Assembly: GCF_026241105.1 (NCBI RefSeq)
Contig: NZ_JAPFFT010000019.1
Location: 30,991 to 94,990 of the forward strand
Direction of reading: 5' to 3'
Length of the DNA: 64,000 nt
Origin: Arthrobacter rhizophilus
GTDB lineage: Bacteria > Actinomycetota > Actinomycetes > Actinomycetales > Micrococcaceae
This document shows, one piece after another, positions 15,720 through 24,771 of the stretch. Numbering within the stretch: the stretch's first letter is position 1; each line of letters starts with the position of its first letter. The position numbers and the translations under genes are program-made. The notes under the pieces are model-generated. The model made no database searches. It worked only from the letters and a program-made list of their open reading frames with translations, and had not been told where the DNA came from.

Positions 15720-16972
15720 ACACCAAGACACAACCCACACCAGGCCCCCTTGCTCTGGACTTGCAGGACGAAAGACTCCAAGACCGCACCGGACTGCGCG
15801 GACAATACAAAGCGCTCCTGGACCGCACCCGGTCCGGAGACCTGGGCGTCCTGCCCGTCATCGCCGGGCTGGTCGTCATCTGGGCCGTTCTCCAGGCGCT
15901 GAACCCGATCTTTCTGTCCCCCGCAAACCTGGTCAACCTTGCCATGGAAAGCTCAGCCGTCGGAATCATCGCCCTCGGCATCGTCTCCGTCCTGCTGGTA
16001 GCCCAAATTGATCTATCCGTCGGTTCCGTCAGCGGCCTGGCAGCTGCCGTCGTCGCAGTCACATCGGTAAACATGGGCTGGCCCGTCTGGCTGGTCATCC
16101 TCGCAACAGTTGCCCTGGGAGCAGCCGTCGGCTGGGTGTACGGACAAATCTTCAACCGCTTCGGCGTTCCCAGTTTCGTCATCACCCTCGCCGGCCTCCT
16201 CGGATTCCTGGGGCTGCAGCTCTACATCCTCGGCGCCAAGGGATCCATCAACCTGCCCTTCGACTCCGCCCTGGTGTACTTTGCCCAATTGGCATTTGTG
16301 CCAGTCTGGCTGTCCTACGTCCTGGTAACAGCTGCAGCGGCTGGCCTGCTTGCCACCGACTACTTCCACGCCCGCGCCCGCAGAAACGCCGGATTGTCCG
16401 CAATGTCTCTTCAGAACATCGCCCTGCGAGCCGCCCTTCTGCTGATAGCTCTCGGCGTGGCCGTCTGGTACCTCAACCAGGGCCGCGGCGTCGGCTGGAT
16501 GTTCGTATTCTTCATCGCACTGACACTGATCCTCAATTACATGCTCAAACGCACCAAGTGGGGCCGTTCGGTCTACGCCGTCGGCGGCAACCCCGAAGCA
16601 GCACGCAGGGCCGGCATCAACGTCCAAGCCATTTACACCTCTGTCTTCATCACCTGCTCAACCCTGGCCGCGGTAGGCGGACTCCTCGCAGCAGCCCGCC
16701 TGGCCGCAGCCAACCAGGGAAGCGGAACCGGCGACGTAAACCTGAACGCAATCGCAGCGGCCGTGATCGGAGGGACAAGCCTGTTCGGCGGCCGGGGCAG
16801 CGCCTTCGCCGCCATCCTCGGAATCGTCGTCATCCAGTCAATCTCCAGCGGCCTCACCCTGCTGAACCTCGACTCATCATTCCGTTTCATGGTCACCGGT
16901 GTCGTGCTGCTCTTGGCGGTAACACTCGATTCGGTATCACGCCGGTCCCGAACGTCCCACGGCAGGGCCTGA
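15716..16972 (+). CDS. Sugar ABC transporter permease (XylH-like)
   Basis: A 418-residue integral membrane protein of the branched-chain/ribose permease type, with about ten or more hydrophobic segments. LVAQIDLSVGSVSGLAAAV is the conserved IDLSVG motif of sugar permeases, and VGGNPEAARRAGINV near residue 290 is the coupling segment that contacts the ATPase. The length and the order binding protein-ATPase-permease fit the XylFGH group. It forms the membrane channel as a homodimer. The operon appears to end at the hairpin near 17046-17080. Confidence 0.88.
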   Translation: MNTKTQPTPGPLALDLQDERLQDRTGLRGQYKALLDRTRSGDLGVLPVIAGLVVIWAVLQALNPIFLSPANLVNLAMESSAVGIIALGIVSVLLVAQIDLSVGSVSGLAAAVVAVTSVNMGWPVWLVILATVALGAAVGWVYGQIFNRFGVPSFVITLAGLLGFLGLQLYILGAKGSINLPFDSALVYFAQLAFVPVWLSYVLVTAAAAGLLATDYFHARARRNAGLSAMSLQNIALRAALLLIALGVAVWYLNQGRGVGWMFVFFIALTLILNYMLKRTKWGRSVYAVGGNPEAARRAGINVQAIYTSVFITCSTLAAVGGLLAAARLAAANQGSGTGDVNLNAIAAAVIGGTSLFGGRGSAFAAILGIVVIQSISSGLTLLNLDSSFRFMVTGVVLLLAVTLDSVSRRSRTSHGRA

Positions 16973-17045
16973 ACGAAACGGCCGAAGATCGCAAAGCCAC
17001 GACGTGTGGTGGCCCCGCTGGCATCTGTGCAGAAACGGTGATGCC

Positions 17046-17080
17046 GAGAGAGCCTCTGTCAGACGGCAGAGTGCTCTCTC
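17046..17080 (+). terminator. Hairpin ending the ABC importer operon
   Basis: GAGAGAGC, CTCTG, an eight-base loop, CAGAG, one bulge and GCTCTCTC form a long stem about 75 bases after the permease stop. The tail is only mildly T-rich (TCGTCTTC), so it could be an actinobacterial terminator without a U-run. It separates the importer from the pseudogene zone. Confidence 0.55.
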
Positions 17081-17226
17081 GTCTTCAGGGATTCGCCGGC
17101 GGGGCACATTCGTGGGCCTATGTTGCAACCACTCATGAGGATCGTGCCGATGAACCAGCGCATGCTCACTCGCCACGTCATTCCCAAGCCCGCTTTGTAC
17201 TCGTCTCCCAAACGAAGGTACACGCC

Positions 17227-18010
17227 ATGACCCCATTGAACTACACCGTCATCGATGCGCCGGATTCGTCCCTGAACAAGACCAGCGTCCTGGTAACCGG
17301 TGAATCCGAAGCACTGCTCGTCGATGCCGGGTCACCCGCGCAGACGGCCACCGCATCGTCGCCGAGGTACTCGACTCCGGAAGGTCCCTTCAGACTGTCT
17401 TGATCACCGCCGGCGATCCTGACTTCTACTTCGGAGCTGAGGTAATCGCCGAAGCATTCCCCGAGGCGCGTTCCTTGCCCCGGATGACGTGATCGAACAC
17501 TTCAAAGACACCTACGAGAAGAAGCTGGTGTCCTGGGCGCATCTGGGCGCCAACCTGCCCTCACGCCTGATCACCATCGCACCCCTGACAGAAACCTACC
17601 TGACCGTTGACGGCGTTGTCCTTGAGATACGCCAGGCCAGCACGAACCTCGGTGACCGCGCGTGGTTCGTCTATGAGCCAGCCGAGCGCGTCCTCATCGG
17701 CGGTGTCCTCTTCGAAGGCCTGCATGTATGGACCGCAAACTCGCCCACCCGCGAGCAGCGCGAGGAGTGGATCCGCGTACTCGATAGTTTCGATCCCCTC
17801 AACCCCAGCTTCGTCTCCGCAGGCCACCGGGTCACCGGCTCGCTCATCGACCTGACCTCGATCCACCACCCGCGACTACCTGCGGTTCTTCGAAACAACA
17901 GTTGCGAAAGCTCCGGATGCCGCCACTGCGGAAGCTGCGCTGAAGGCCGCTTACCCCGGCGCCGGGCTGGGTATTGCCGCCACGCTGGGCACTAGGGTAG
18001 CCAAAAGGGA
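17227..18010 (+). pseudogene. Metallo-beta-lactamase-fold hydrolase, broken by three frameshifts
   Basis: The reading starts normally (MTPLNYTVIDAPDSSLNKTS, then EALLVDAG) but changes frame near 17335, 17472 and 17865. Joining the pieces gives a coherent protein: HRIVAEVLDSGRSLQTVLIT, AGDPDFYFGAEVIAEAFPEA, LAPDDVIEHF, then RDYLRFFETTVAKAP to LGTRVAKREM. This resembles proteins of the metallo-beta-lactamase fold that keep VDAG near the N-terminus but have AGDPDFYFGA where active enzymes have HxHxDH, so the ancestor may already have lacked the usual metal site. Three independent single-base shifts in about 780 bases point to true decay rather than sequencing error. Confidence 0.65.
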
Positions 18011-18016
18011 GATGAC

Positions 18017-18815
18017 GTGGGGCCGAACCACTCCGACGAGAACTCTCCTGCGGCCGTGGTCCCGCCAGTATCTCGCCTCTGCGGCCGGCGAACACGTCCT
18101 GACTTTGGATTGCGCGGAGACGCCCGGCATCGTCCACGCCGTCTCCGGCTTCTTGCTCGAACACGGCTGCGACATCGTGGACAGCAAGCAGTTCGGCGAA
18201 CGGTCGGAGCGCCACTTTTTTATGTGCGTGCATTTCGCGTCCGACGGCAATTCCTCCACCGCGGACACTCTGCGGGCCGCGTTCGGCCCGGTAGCCGAAC
18301 GCTACGGGATGAGTTGGCGGCTGGAGCGGCACGGCGCCAAGCGCCGCGTGCTGATCATGGTGTCCAAATTCGGGCACTGTCTCAACGACCTGCTGTTCCG
18401 CGCCCGAACCGGCGAACTACCGGTGGAGATCGCGGCGTTTGACTCCAACCACACGGACCACCAGAGCCTCGTGGAATGGCACGGAATCCCCTTCTTCCAC
18501 GTGCCGGTCACCGCCGCCACCAAGATAGCGGCCGAGGCCCGGTTGCTGGAACTGGTGGACACGTTCGACGTTGAACTGGTGGTGCTGGCCCGCTACATGC
18601 AGGTCCTCAGCGACGACCTCACCCGGCAGCTGGATGGCCGGGCCATCAACATCCACCAGACCCGGATGGAACTGGACGCCGCCCTCGATGAAGCGGTCGA
18701 TCTCCTGAAGCCAGTATGGTTTCACGGCCTAGCGCTACGCCATCGTCAATCCCATTGCGTAGCCCCCAAACCACCACCCACGCGGCAACCTCCGAAGCAG
18801 CCGGAGGATTATTAG
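18017..18815 (+). pseudogene. purU: Formyltetrahydrofolate deformylase (purU) remnant
   Basis: The GTG at 18017 opens a normal-looking start (VGPNHSDENSPAAVVPP) that soon loses frame near 18080. The adjacent frame then reads GEHVLTLDCAETPGIVHAVS, an ACT domain, and the formyltransferase-like domain VLIMVSKFGHCLNDLLFR, FDVELVVLARYMQVLS and RAINIH. After NIH the family continues with HSFLPGFxGAxPY and the catalytic Asp region, but here unrelated sequence follows to a stop, so about 70 residues are missing. PurU releases formate from 10-formyl-THF and often sits beside sarcosine or glycine catabolism genes, none of which remain here. Confidence 0.7.
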
Positions 18816-19327
18816 TGCGGACGAAGATCTAAGAGTTTCTTCAACTTAGGGCCCACCCCAGCCTGACGAACGACCCTTGCCTAGACGCGGCAGCATTTGG
18901 GTAATGACTCTCCGCTGGACGGTGAAGAGTTTGCTGCGGCGGCCGCCCACAGCCGGGGACAATTCTCATAGGTTGTCCACCGCGACTGCTACCAGAGAGC
19001 TACCCCAACGGCTCCCGATTTCCAGCCGTGGATTAACCTGAAGTGACCCCGGCCATGGACGGGTCAAAGTCGCCCTCAATTCCGGCAGGGTAATCAGCGA
19101 GCATGGATTTGTCGGCCGAGGCAGTGACGGAAGATCAATTATCGGTGATCGGAAATTGGCAGGGGAACGGCTTTGTCAGTGGTTGAGGTCATTGACTGTC
19201 CCCTTCCATCAACTGGGACGCGCTGTCACTGTTCTCGACTCATGCTCAAGCCAAGGTCGGCAGTTGGCGCATGGCCAGGCATGTGTGGTGAAGAGACGCA
19301 GTCTGGCAGGGGCTTCGTGCAGTTGTG
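18816..19327. other. Gene-free stretch
   Basis: About 510 bases without a convincing gene. The first part follows the purU remnant and may hold a few codons of another lost gene (YAIVNPIA in one frame near 18735). An inverted pair, GGACAA and TTGTCC, is spaced ten bases apart near 18957-18978. No terminator, tRNA or insertion-sequence end could be identified. Confidence 0.5.
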
Positions 19328-20740
19328 TCAGACCCCGGCCATGGACTTGTACTTGGCCGCGCGTTCCAACAGGCTCTGTTGAGAGCGGCGGGCTTCGTCC
19401 ATTAGCTCTTCTGTGTTGACGCCCAGTAGAAGACCGTTTCGTTTGACGAATTTGCCGCCCACGAGTACGTGCCGGACGTTGCCTTCGTGTGCGGCCAGGA
19501 CGATGGACGCTGCGGGGTCTTGTACGGGTCCGAGGTTGAGGGCGTTGGTGTCGATGAGCTGGATGTCTGCACGTTTCCCGGGAGTGAGCGAGCCGATGTC
19601 GGTTTCCTGTCCGATGGCCTTTGCTCCTTCGATGGTGGCGTAGCCGAGGATATCCCTGATCGTCACCGTCGGCGCTTGAGCAGCACGTTCGGGACCTATC
19701 CTTGTGAGCGTGGAGCGGTGGTAGGCCCACAGCATGCGCATCTGGGTGAACATATCACCGGTGCATTTGGTTTCGGTGTCTCCGCTCAGGGAAGGGCGGA
19801 TGCCGGCTTGGAGCAGCCGGTGGAAGGGTATCTCGCCGACGCCTTGGGAGTTCATTTCGCAGTGAATTCCGAGGGAGACGGTTGCTCCGTTGTCGGCGAT
19901 GAGCCCGAGTTCCTGGTCGGTGAGGTGGTTGCAGTGCACGAAGGTCATGTCAGGACCGAGGAGTCCGGCGTCTGCGTATTGCTGGACGGCGGCGGCGTTG
20001 GCGTTGCGTGCGTAGGCTCCGGTGTGGACTGAGACGCGAAGCCCGAGTTCGCGGGCGAGCCTGAGCTCGTCGTGCCAGATTCCCGGTGCTGCTTCTTCCG
20101 GGCCCCGGACGACCATGGCCAGGCTGATCCGGTCATCCAGAGAGCCTTGGGAGAAGTACTCGTTCTGGATCCGGCGGATGTCCGCGGGGTGGGGCCTGAG
20201 GCTTTTGTCCGTCCAGGAGTCATCGGGTGAGGTTGGCCATCCATGGCCGAAGACCGCGCGGATGCCCGACTCACGCAGGCCGGCGATGGCGCCGTCGGAG
20301 TGTTCCGGGGAGTTCTGGACGTGTGACCAGTCGAAGAGTGTGGTGGTTCCTGCGCTGAGGGCTGCGTAGCTGCCGAGTTTGTTGCCGATGTAGACGTCCC
20401 CGGCCTGGTAAGAGGCGCCGAGACCTTTGAGTACCTCGGCGAAGTACACCCTGGGATCCAGTTCGGCGTAGCTGTGCTTGATGGCGCTTTGCCAGGTGTG
20501 CCGGTGCGTGTCCACGAAGCCGGGCAGGGCCAGGAGGCCCGAGCCGTTGATGACTTCGTCACCTGCGCGGTGGTCAGGGGCCGTTCGTGGATTTACCGGC
20601 GTCGGTTCGATGCTGGTGATCCGACCGCCATCGATGGTGATAGTGGCGCTGCCGAGTTCACCGACGTGTTCGTCGAGGCTGAGAACTGCGACGTTTTCGA
20701 TGATAGTCCGCTGGGATTGCTGCATGGCTTGTACCGTCAC
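19328..20740 (-). CDS. Amidohydrolase-family deaminase or hydrolase
   Basis: A 470-residue metal-dependent amidohydrolase of the cytosine deaminase / TrzN / 8-oxoguanine deaminase group. Metal ligands are visible: PGFVDTHRHTW (first His pair), VSVHTGA, FVHCNHL (with the acid-base residues nearby) and the Asp in SLSGDTETKCTGD. It most likely hydrolyses or deaminates a nitrogen heterocycle or related amide. The start is a GTG at 20740 that overlaps the esterase stop as GTGA, so the two are translationally coupled. Its place in a monooxygenase-led operon suggests it acts on a hydroxylated ring product; the exact substrate is unknown. Confidence 0.8.
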   Translation of the reverse strand: MTVQAMQQSQRTIIENVAVLSLDEHVGELGSATITIDGGRITSIEPTPVNPRTAPDHRAGDEVINGSGLLALPGFVDTHRHTWQSAIKHSYAELDPRVYFAEVLKGLGASYQAGDVYIGNKLGSYAALSAGTTTLFDWSHVQNSPEHSDGAIAGLRESGIRAVFGHGWPTSPDDSWTDKSLRPHPADIRRIQNEYFSQGSLDDRISLAMVVRGPEEAAPGIWHDELRLARELGLRVSVHTGAYARNANAAAVQQYADAGLLGPDMTFVHCNHLTDQELGLIADNGATVSLGIHCEMNSQGVGEIPFHRLLQAGIRPSLSGDTETKCTGDMFTQMRMLWAYHRSTLTRIGPERAAQAPTVTIRDILGYATIEGAKAIGQETDIGSLTPGKRADIQLIDTNALNLGPVQDPAASIVLAAHEGNVRHVLVGGKFVKRNGLLLGVNTEELMDEARRSQQSLLERAAKYKSMAGV

Positions 20741-21639
20741 TTATGGGATGTCGTTGGCTGAAGGCCTCGGTCAGATGTTGTGGGCATGGCGTGAGTCAGG
20801 AAGGCCGCGATGCACTCCGCTGTTTCGGGTCTGTCGAATTCGGGTCCTTCGTGGTTGGCGCCGTCCAGGAGCTTGAGTTCGGCCTGCAGTCCGAGGCGTT
20901 GGGCGCGGTCGTGGAAGTTGATTGACTGGGCGACCGGAGCGACGCCGTCGGCGGTTCCGTGCATGATCAGCAGCGGCGGGGTGTTGGTGTGGAGCCGGTC
21001 CATGGGACTGAGGTTGGCGAGGATCTCGTCGTTCAGTTCCTCTTCGGGCACTCCGGCCAGCAGGGCCTGCCGGCGTGCCGGCGTGGGGGGCGTGCCCCCG
21101 AAGTATGCCGGGACGGGCGAGTTGGCGATGAAGGCCGGGACGGTGAGTCCGCTGTTGGGCACCGGTTTCGGACGTGCGGAGGTCAGGTCGAAGTTGGTGA
21201 AGAGCGCGACGATCGCACCGATGCGGGCTGTCGTGTTGGAGGGGGAAGTTTCGGTGAGGAGCAGGGCGCTGATCGTGGCCAGGTATCCGCCGGCGGAGGC
21301 CCCTCCCAGGGCGATGCGCCGCGGGTCCAGGTTGTATGCGGCGGCGTTGGCTTTCACCCAGGCCAGGGCGTCCTTGATGTTCTCCAGCTGCGCCGGGAAG
21401 GCGGCGTCCTGGACGAAGTCGTAGTCGATGGAGGCAACGGCGATTCCCTGTGAGGCGAGGTTGTGGAGCCGTTCGGGGGTTTCGTCGCGGAGCCCGGTGA
21501 TCCATGCTCCTCCGTGAAGGTAGATCAGGACCGGCGCGGGTTGTGCACTTTCGGTGCAGTAGAGATCCAGTTTCAGCGTGCCGGCTGCCCCGTTGCCGTA
21601 GCTGAGGCCCTTCAGAACATTTGTCTGCTGTTGCGTCAT
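20737..21639 (-). CDS. Alpha/beta hydrolase, HSL-like esterase
   Basis: A 300-residue alpha/beta hydrolase of the hormone-sensitive-lipase group. It has the oxyanion-hole motif YLHGGAW, the nucleophile elbow GGASAGG, the acidic residue in IMHGTADGVAP and the His in DGANHEG, so the triad is complete. It probably hydrolyses an ester, amide or ring-opened product made upstream in the pathway. It lies between the FAD monooxygenase (111 bases before it, with a hairpin between) and the amidohydrolase, which overlaps its last bases. Confidence 0.82.
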   Translation of the reverse strand: MTQQQTNVLKGLSYGNGAAGTLKLDLYCTESAQPAPVLIYLHGGAWITGLRDETPERLHNLASQGIAVASIDYDFVQDAAFPAQLENIKDALAWVKANAAAYNLDPRRIALGGASAGGYLATISALLLTETSPSNTTARIGAIVALFTNFDLTSARPKPVPNSGLTVPAFIANSPVPAYFGGTPPTPARRQALLAGVPEEELNDEILANLSPMDRLHTNTPPLLIMHGTADGVAPVAQSINFHDRAQRLGLQAELKLLDGANHEGPEFDRPETAECIAAFLTHAMPTTSDRGLQPTTSHK

Positions 21640-21702
21640 GGTGTGTTCCCATCAAGTGTCGGTCCTGCCCCGGCCATGGTTCGGCGTGGCAATGAAGTAA
21701 CA

Positions 21703-21744
21703 GGCGGGGCGCCCGCCGAGCGCCTTGGCGGCCGGCGCCCCGCC
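21703..21744 (-). other. Hairpin between monooxygenase and esterase genes
   Basis: GGCGGGGCGCC and GGCGCCCCGCC form an 11-bp GC stem with a 20-base loop, right after the monooxygenase stop. On the minus strand it is followed by CTGTTACTTC rather than a U-run, so it may only weaken read-through into the esterase and amidohydrolase genes. Confidence 0.5.
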
Positions 21745-21750
21745 CGGCTT

Positions 21751-23406
21751 TTAGTTGGCCGGTGCCGCCGCGGTGGAGTGCTGCAGCACGTGGCCTGTCA
21801 CGGTCGCCCAGACCTCCGCGGAGGGAAGTGTATCCCCGCGCCAGGCGACGTGCTGGTCCGGCCGGATGATCGCAAAACGCGCCCCGTACAGTGTTTCGAG
21901 CTCCTGCGAGGGTTCCCGCAGCACCGTCACGGGGACCCGCTGCTGCCGCGCGGCCTCGAGGAAGCTGTCGATGTTCCAGGCATCCTCGTGGCCGAAATCC
22001 ACGACGGTGAACCATTGGCCGAACTTGTCGTAAATGGATGTTCCCTCGGCCAGCCAGGCGTGCGGGGCCAGGGAGCCGGGGACGGCCGAGGGTACGTATG
22101 CGTTGGGCGTCCATTCGGGGGCTGTTGTCCCGTCCGGGACGACCAGGGGTGAGCCGGCGTAGGTGTATCCGAGCTGTGTGCCGATGTGGCGGAACTGCGG
22201 TGCTTTCTCTTTCAGGATCACGGCGCTCAGTGCCGTGCGGACTGCGTCGCCTTCCGGGCCGGGATCGGCGATTCCCGGAACGACGAGGTCCACTGCGGAT
22301 TTGGAGAAGCTGCGGGTGGCCTGTTCCAGGACGCCGACGCCGATGGGGCGTCTCTCGGAGGTGAAGGTGTCCAGCAGTGCCTGCGGTGCCCAGCCCTGGA
22401 TGACGGCGGCGAGTTTCCAGCCCAGGTCGGCGGCGTCGCTGAGGCCGATGTTCATCCCGTGGGCACCGTAGGTGGAGTGTTGGCGGGCGGCGTCCCCGAC
22501 GACGAAGGCACGCCCGCGCCGGTAGCTGTCGGCAATCCGGGCGTGGATGACCCAGGGGTCAAGGCCGATGATGCGGAAGGGTACATCGGCGCCGATGGCG
22601 ATCCGGACGGCGAGTTCGGCCTGCTCCTGCGTGAACGCGTTGACGTCCTGGAGCTTGTGCAGGCTGAGGATGAACTCACCGTCCGGTGAGGTGGTCTGCA
22701 CGAATCCGGGGAACTCGTCGTTCAGGCACCAGTACTGCATGGCCGGTTCCAGATCCAGGGTCTTGTACAGGTCCTTTGATTCGAAGAGGATCTGCACATT
22801 CTGGGAGATCGCCGTTTTGCCGATCATTTCGAACCCGAACGCCCGGCGGACGATACTGCGCCCGCCGTCACCGCCGATGACGTAGGAGCCCGTCAGGCGG
22901 CGTTCCCCGCCGTCGCGGGAGCGGACCAGGACGTGGACGTTCTCTTCATCCTGGCTGACCTCCAGCGCCTCGTAGCCGTAGAGTTTCTCGACGTTGGTCA
23001 GGCCTGCCAGCCGTTCACGGATGCCGAATTCAACATCGGACTGGCGGATCTGGATGGCGGGTTCCGGGTAGAGGGCGGTATCGGTGGGTGCGGTGAAGAA
23101 GGCGTCTTCGAAGGCGGCGATCCGGTAGCCGGCGAGGCTGGCGCGGAACTGGACCTGCGTGGGCCAGTCCGGTCCGAAGGCAGAGTGGTCGCGGACGGTG
23201 TCCGCCACTCCCCAGCGGCGGAAGTGTTCCGTGCTGCGCAGGTTCACGATCCGGGCACGGGGATGCACGCGTTCGGACAGGTCAACCACGGGGTCGATGA
23301 TGGTGACCGGAATGCCGCGAAGACCCAGTTCGACGGCGGCGCTCAGGCCAACGGGCCCGGCTCCGATAACGATGACCCGGCCAGCGGCCTGCGTGGCGTT
23401 TTCCAT
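21751..23406 (-). CDS. FAD-dependent aromatic monooxygenase (group A flavoprotein)
   Basis: A 551-residue flavoprotein hydroxylase. The FAD-binding GxGxxG is VIGAGPVGLSAAVELGLRG (13-31), the DG motif is YVIGGDGGRSIVRRAFG, and the second FAD motif is FVVGDAARQHSTYGAHGMN. A C-terminal thioredoxin-like domain follows, as in 3-(3-hydroxyphenyl)propionate and phenol-type hydroxylases. It uses NAD(P)H and O2 to hydroxylate an aromatic or heteroaromatic ring. The ATG at 23406 has AGAGAGGT nine bases upstream. It is the first gene of the left arm, divergent from the LysR gene, and has a promoter element shared with the right arm. Confidence 0.85.
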   Translation of the reverse strand: MENATQAAGRVIVIGAGPVGLSAAVELGLRGIPVTIIDPVVDLSERVHPRARIVNLRSTEHFRRWGVADTVRDHSAFGPDWPTQVQFRASLAGYRIAAFEDAFFTAPTDTALYPEPAIQIRQSDVEFGIRERLAGLTNVEKLYGYEALEVSQDEENVHVLVRSRDGGERRLTGSYVIGGDGGRSIVRRAFGFEMIGKTAISQNVQILFESKDLYKTLDLEPAMQYWCLNDEFPGFVQTTSPDGEFILSLHKLQDVNAFTQEQAELAVRIAIGADVPFRIIGLDPWVIHARIADSYRRGRAFVVGDAARQHSTYGAHGMNIGLSDAADLGWKLAAVIQGWAPQALLDTFTSERRPIGVGVLEQATRSFSKSAVDLVVPGIADPGPEGDAVRTALSAVILKEKAPQFRHIGTQLGYTYAGSPLVVPDGTTAPEWTPNAYVPSAVPGSLAPHAWLAEGTSIYDKFGQWFTVVDFGHEDAWNIDSFLEAARQQRVPVTVLREPSQELETLYGARFAIIRPDQHVAWRGDTLPSAEVWATVTGHVLQHSTAAAPAN

Positions 23407-23569
23407 GAAAGTACCTCTCTGTACTGATAACCCCGGAGTCGGACCCCGATGGGGGTGTGTGATGTAACGGAAGAACCGGCTGGCCATTCTTGGAGAAGGA
23501 AATCCTTGGCGACCGGAGCGACCGGGGTTGCGTTTCTTCCTTGTGACCCCCACCTCACCATTGCGTCAA

Positions 23570-23608
23570 CCCATAAGTCCAAGAGATTATTTTCATAGGT
23601 GGCTATTC
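23570..23608 (-). promoter_or_regulatory. LysR-controlled promoter element of the left arm
   Basis: Read on the minus strand, this 39-base stretch begins GAATAGCCACCTATGAAAAT and ends CTCTTGGACTTATGGG. It matches the element before the right-arm permease (24584-24622) at 28 of 39 positions in the same orientation to its gene. It contains ATAG-N4-CTAT (23595-23606), a compact inverted repeat suited to a LysR dimer, and ends near a TTGGAC -35-like box. It lies 31 bases before the LysR start, so it could serve autoregulation too. Confidence 0.6.
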
Positions 23609-23638
23609 ATGAAACTAATAACAAAGGAAGTGGCGGCG

Positions 23639-24589
23639 ATGCAGAAGCGCAATTTGGGCAACGTGGACTTGAACCTGCTGGTGCCTCTGCAGTCGTTGCT
23701 GCGGCACCGGAACGTGAGCCGGGCAGCAGAATCCCTGGGCATCACGCAGCCTGCCATGAGCAACAGCCTGCGCAGGCTGCGAAGCCTCCTGGGCGATCCA
23801 CTCCTGGTCCGGATCGGCAACAAGTACGAACTGACCTCACGGGCCACCGATCTCCAGCTGCGGGTGGATGAGCTGCTCAATGCCCTGTCAAGCCAAATCC
23901 TGGAGCAGCCCAGGTTCCAGCCGGAAGAATCGAACAGGCGCTTTGTCGTCGGCGCCTCATCCTCGACCGCGATCACCGCTCTTCGCCCGGTCATGAAGTC
24001 CCTCGAAAGGCTCGCGCCGGGGATCTCCTTCAAGGCACTGGACCTTCCCCGTGACCCAGGTTCGATCCTTGGCGGACAGGAAGTTGACCTGATCCTTGTC
24101 CCGGAACACCTTCCCGTTGAGCACCCGCGGGAGCGCCTCTACCAGGAGGAGTGGGTGATCATCGCAGCGACAGAGAACCCCAGGACCCGGACACCGCTGA
24201 CACGATCGACCCTGTCCACCGCACCCTTTGCCGTCTACGAACAGGACGGCCTGCGTGTCCACGCAATGCAGCTGCTGGCCGCCGAAGGCATCCATGTCCA
24301 GCCCCGGTTCATCTGCGACAACTTTCTGACCATGCTGCACACCGTGGAGGACAGCGAACTCCTCGCCGTCATCCAGGGCAGCATCGCCCGCCGGTACGCC
24401 GCCAGCAGCAACCTGGTCATCCTCGACAGCCCGGTGCCCTTCAGACCCTTCGGCATCGACATGGTCTGGAACCCGCGCAACCTCGATGACCCCGCGGTCA
24501 TCTGGCTGCGGGAGCAGTTCCGCACCTACCACCAAGACTTACCCGCCTCCGCCTCAGCGGGCCGGACAGACTATCAACTTCCTGAATAG
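23639..24589 (+). CDS. LysR-family transcriptional regulator
   Basis: A 316-residue LysR regulator. The N-terminal helix-turn-helix (LNLLVPLQSLLRHRNVSRAA, ESLGITQPAMSNSLRRLRSL, GDPLLVR) begins almost at once after the start, as in NodD-like members (VDLNLL). The effector domain follows from about residue 95. The ATG at 23639 is chosen because AAAGGAAG lies eight bases upstream; an ATG ten codons earlier is possible. It sits between two divergent catabolic operons whose promoters share an ATAG-N4-CTAT site, one of which overlaps its own stop codon. It probably activates both arms with the substrate or an intermediate as inducer. Confidence 0.88.
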   Translation: MQKRNLGNVDLNLLVPLQSLLRHRNVSRAAESLGITQPAMSNSLRRLRSLLGDPLLVRIGNKYELTSRATDLQLRVDELLNALSSQILEQPRFQPEESNRRFVVGASSSTAITALRPVMKSLERLAPGISFKALDLPRDPGSILGGQEVDLILVPEHLPVEHPRERLYQEEWVIIAATENPRTRTPLTRSTLSTAPFAVYEQDGLRVHAMQLLAAEGIHVQPRFICDNFLTMLHTVEDSELLAVIQGSIARRYAASSNLVILDSPVPFRPFGIDMVWNPRNLDDPAVIWLREQFRTYHQDLPASASAGRTDYQLPE

Positions 24590-24639
24590 CTTTCTATAAC
24601 TAATATCTCTTTGATTTATGGCGGAAGGGCTGGTGTGAT
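24584..24639 (+). promoter_or_regulatory. LysR-controlled promoter of the right arm
   Basis: ATAG-N4-CTAT at 24586-24597 overlaps the LysR stop codon. Downstream, TTGATT (24611-24616), a 17-base spacer and TGTGAT (24634-24639) form a plausible promoter, which places the ATAG site around -55 from the inferred start, a normal LysR position. The first 39 bases match the left-arm element at 28 positions. About 130 bases of leader follow before the permease gene. Confidence 0.6.
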
Positions 24640-24771
24640 GGAACTCACCAGCACCTCAGGGCGCGGCGGCGGCGGCCCTCAGCCATCGCGGCGACCAGGC
24701 ACCTTTAGCCGGCCCGCCAGCGCCGGCGCTGTGAAACCTACCCATCATGTCTTGTATCGAAGGAGATCAAG

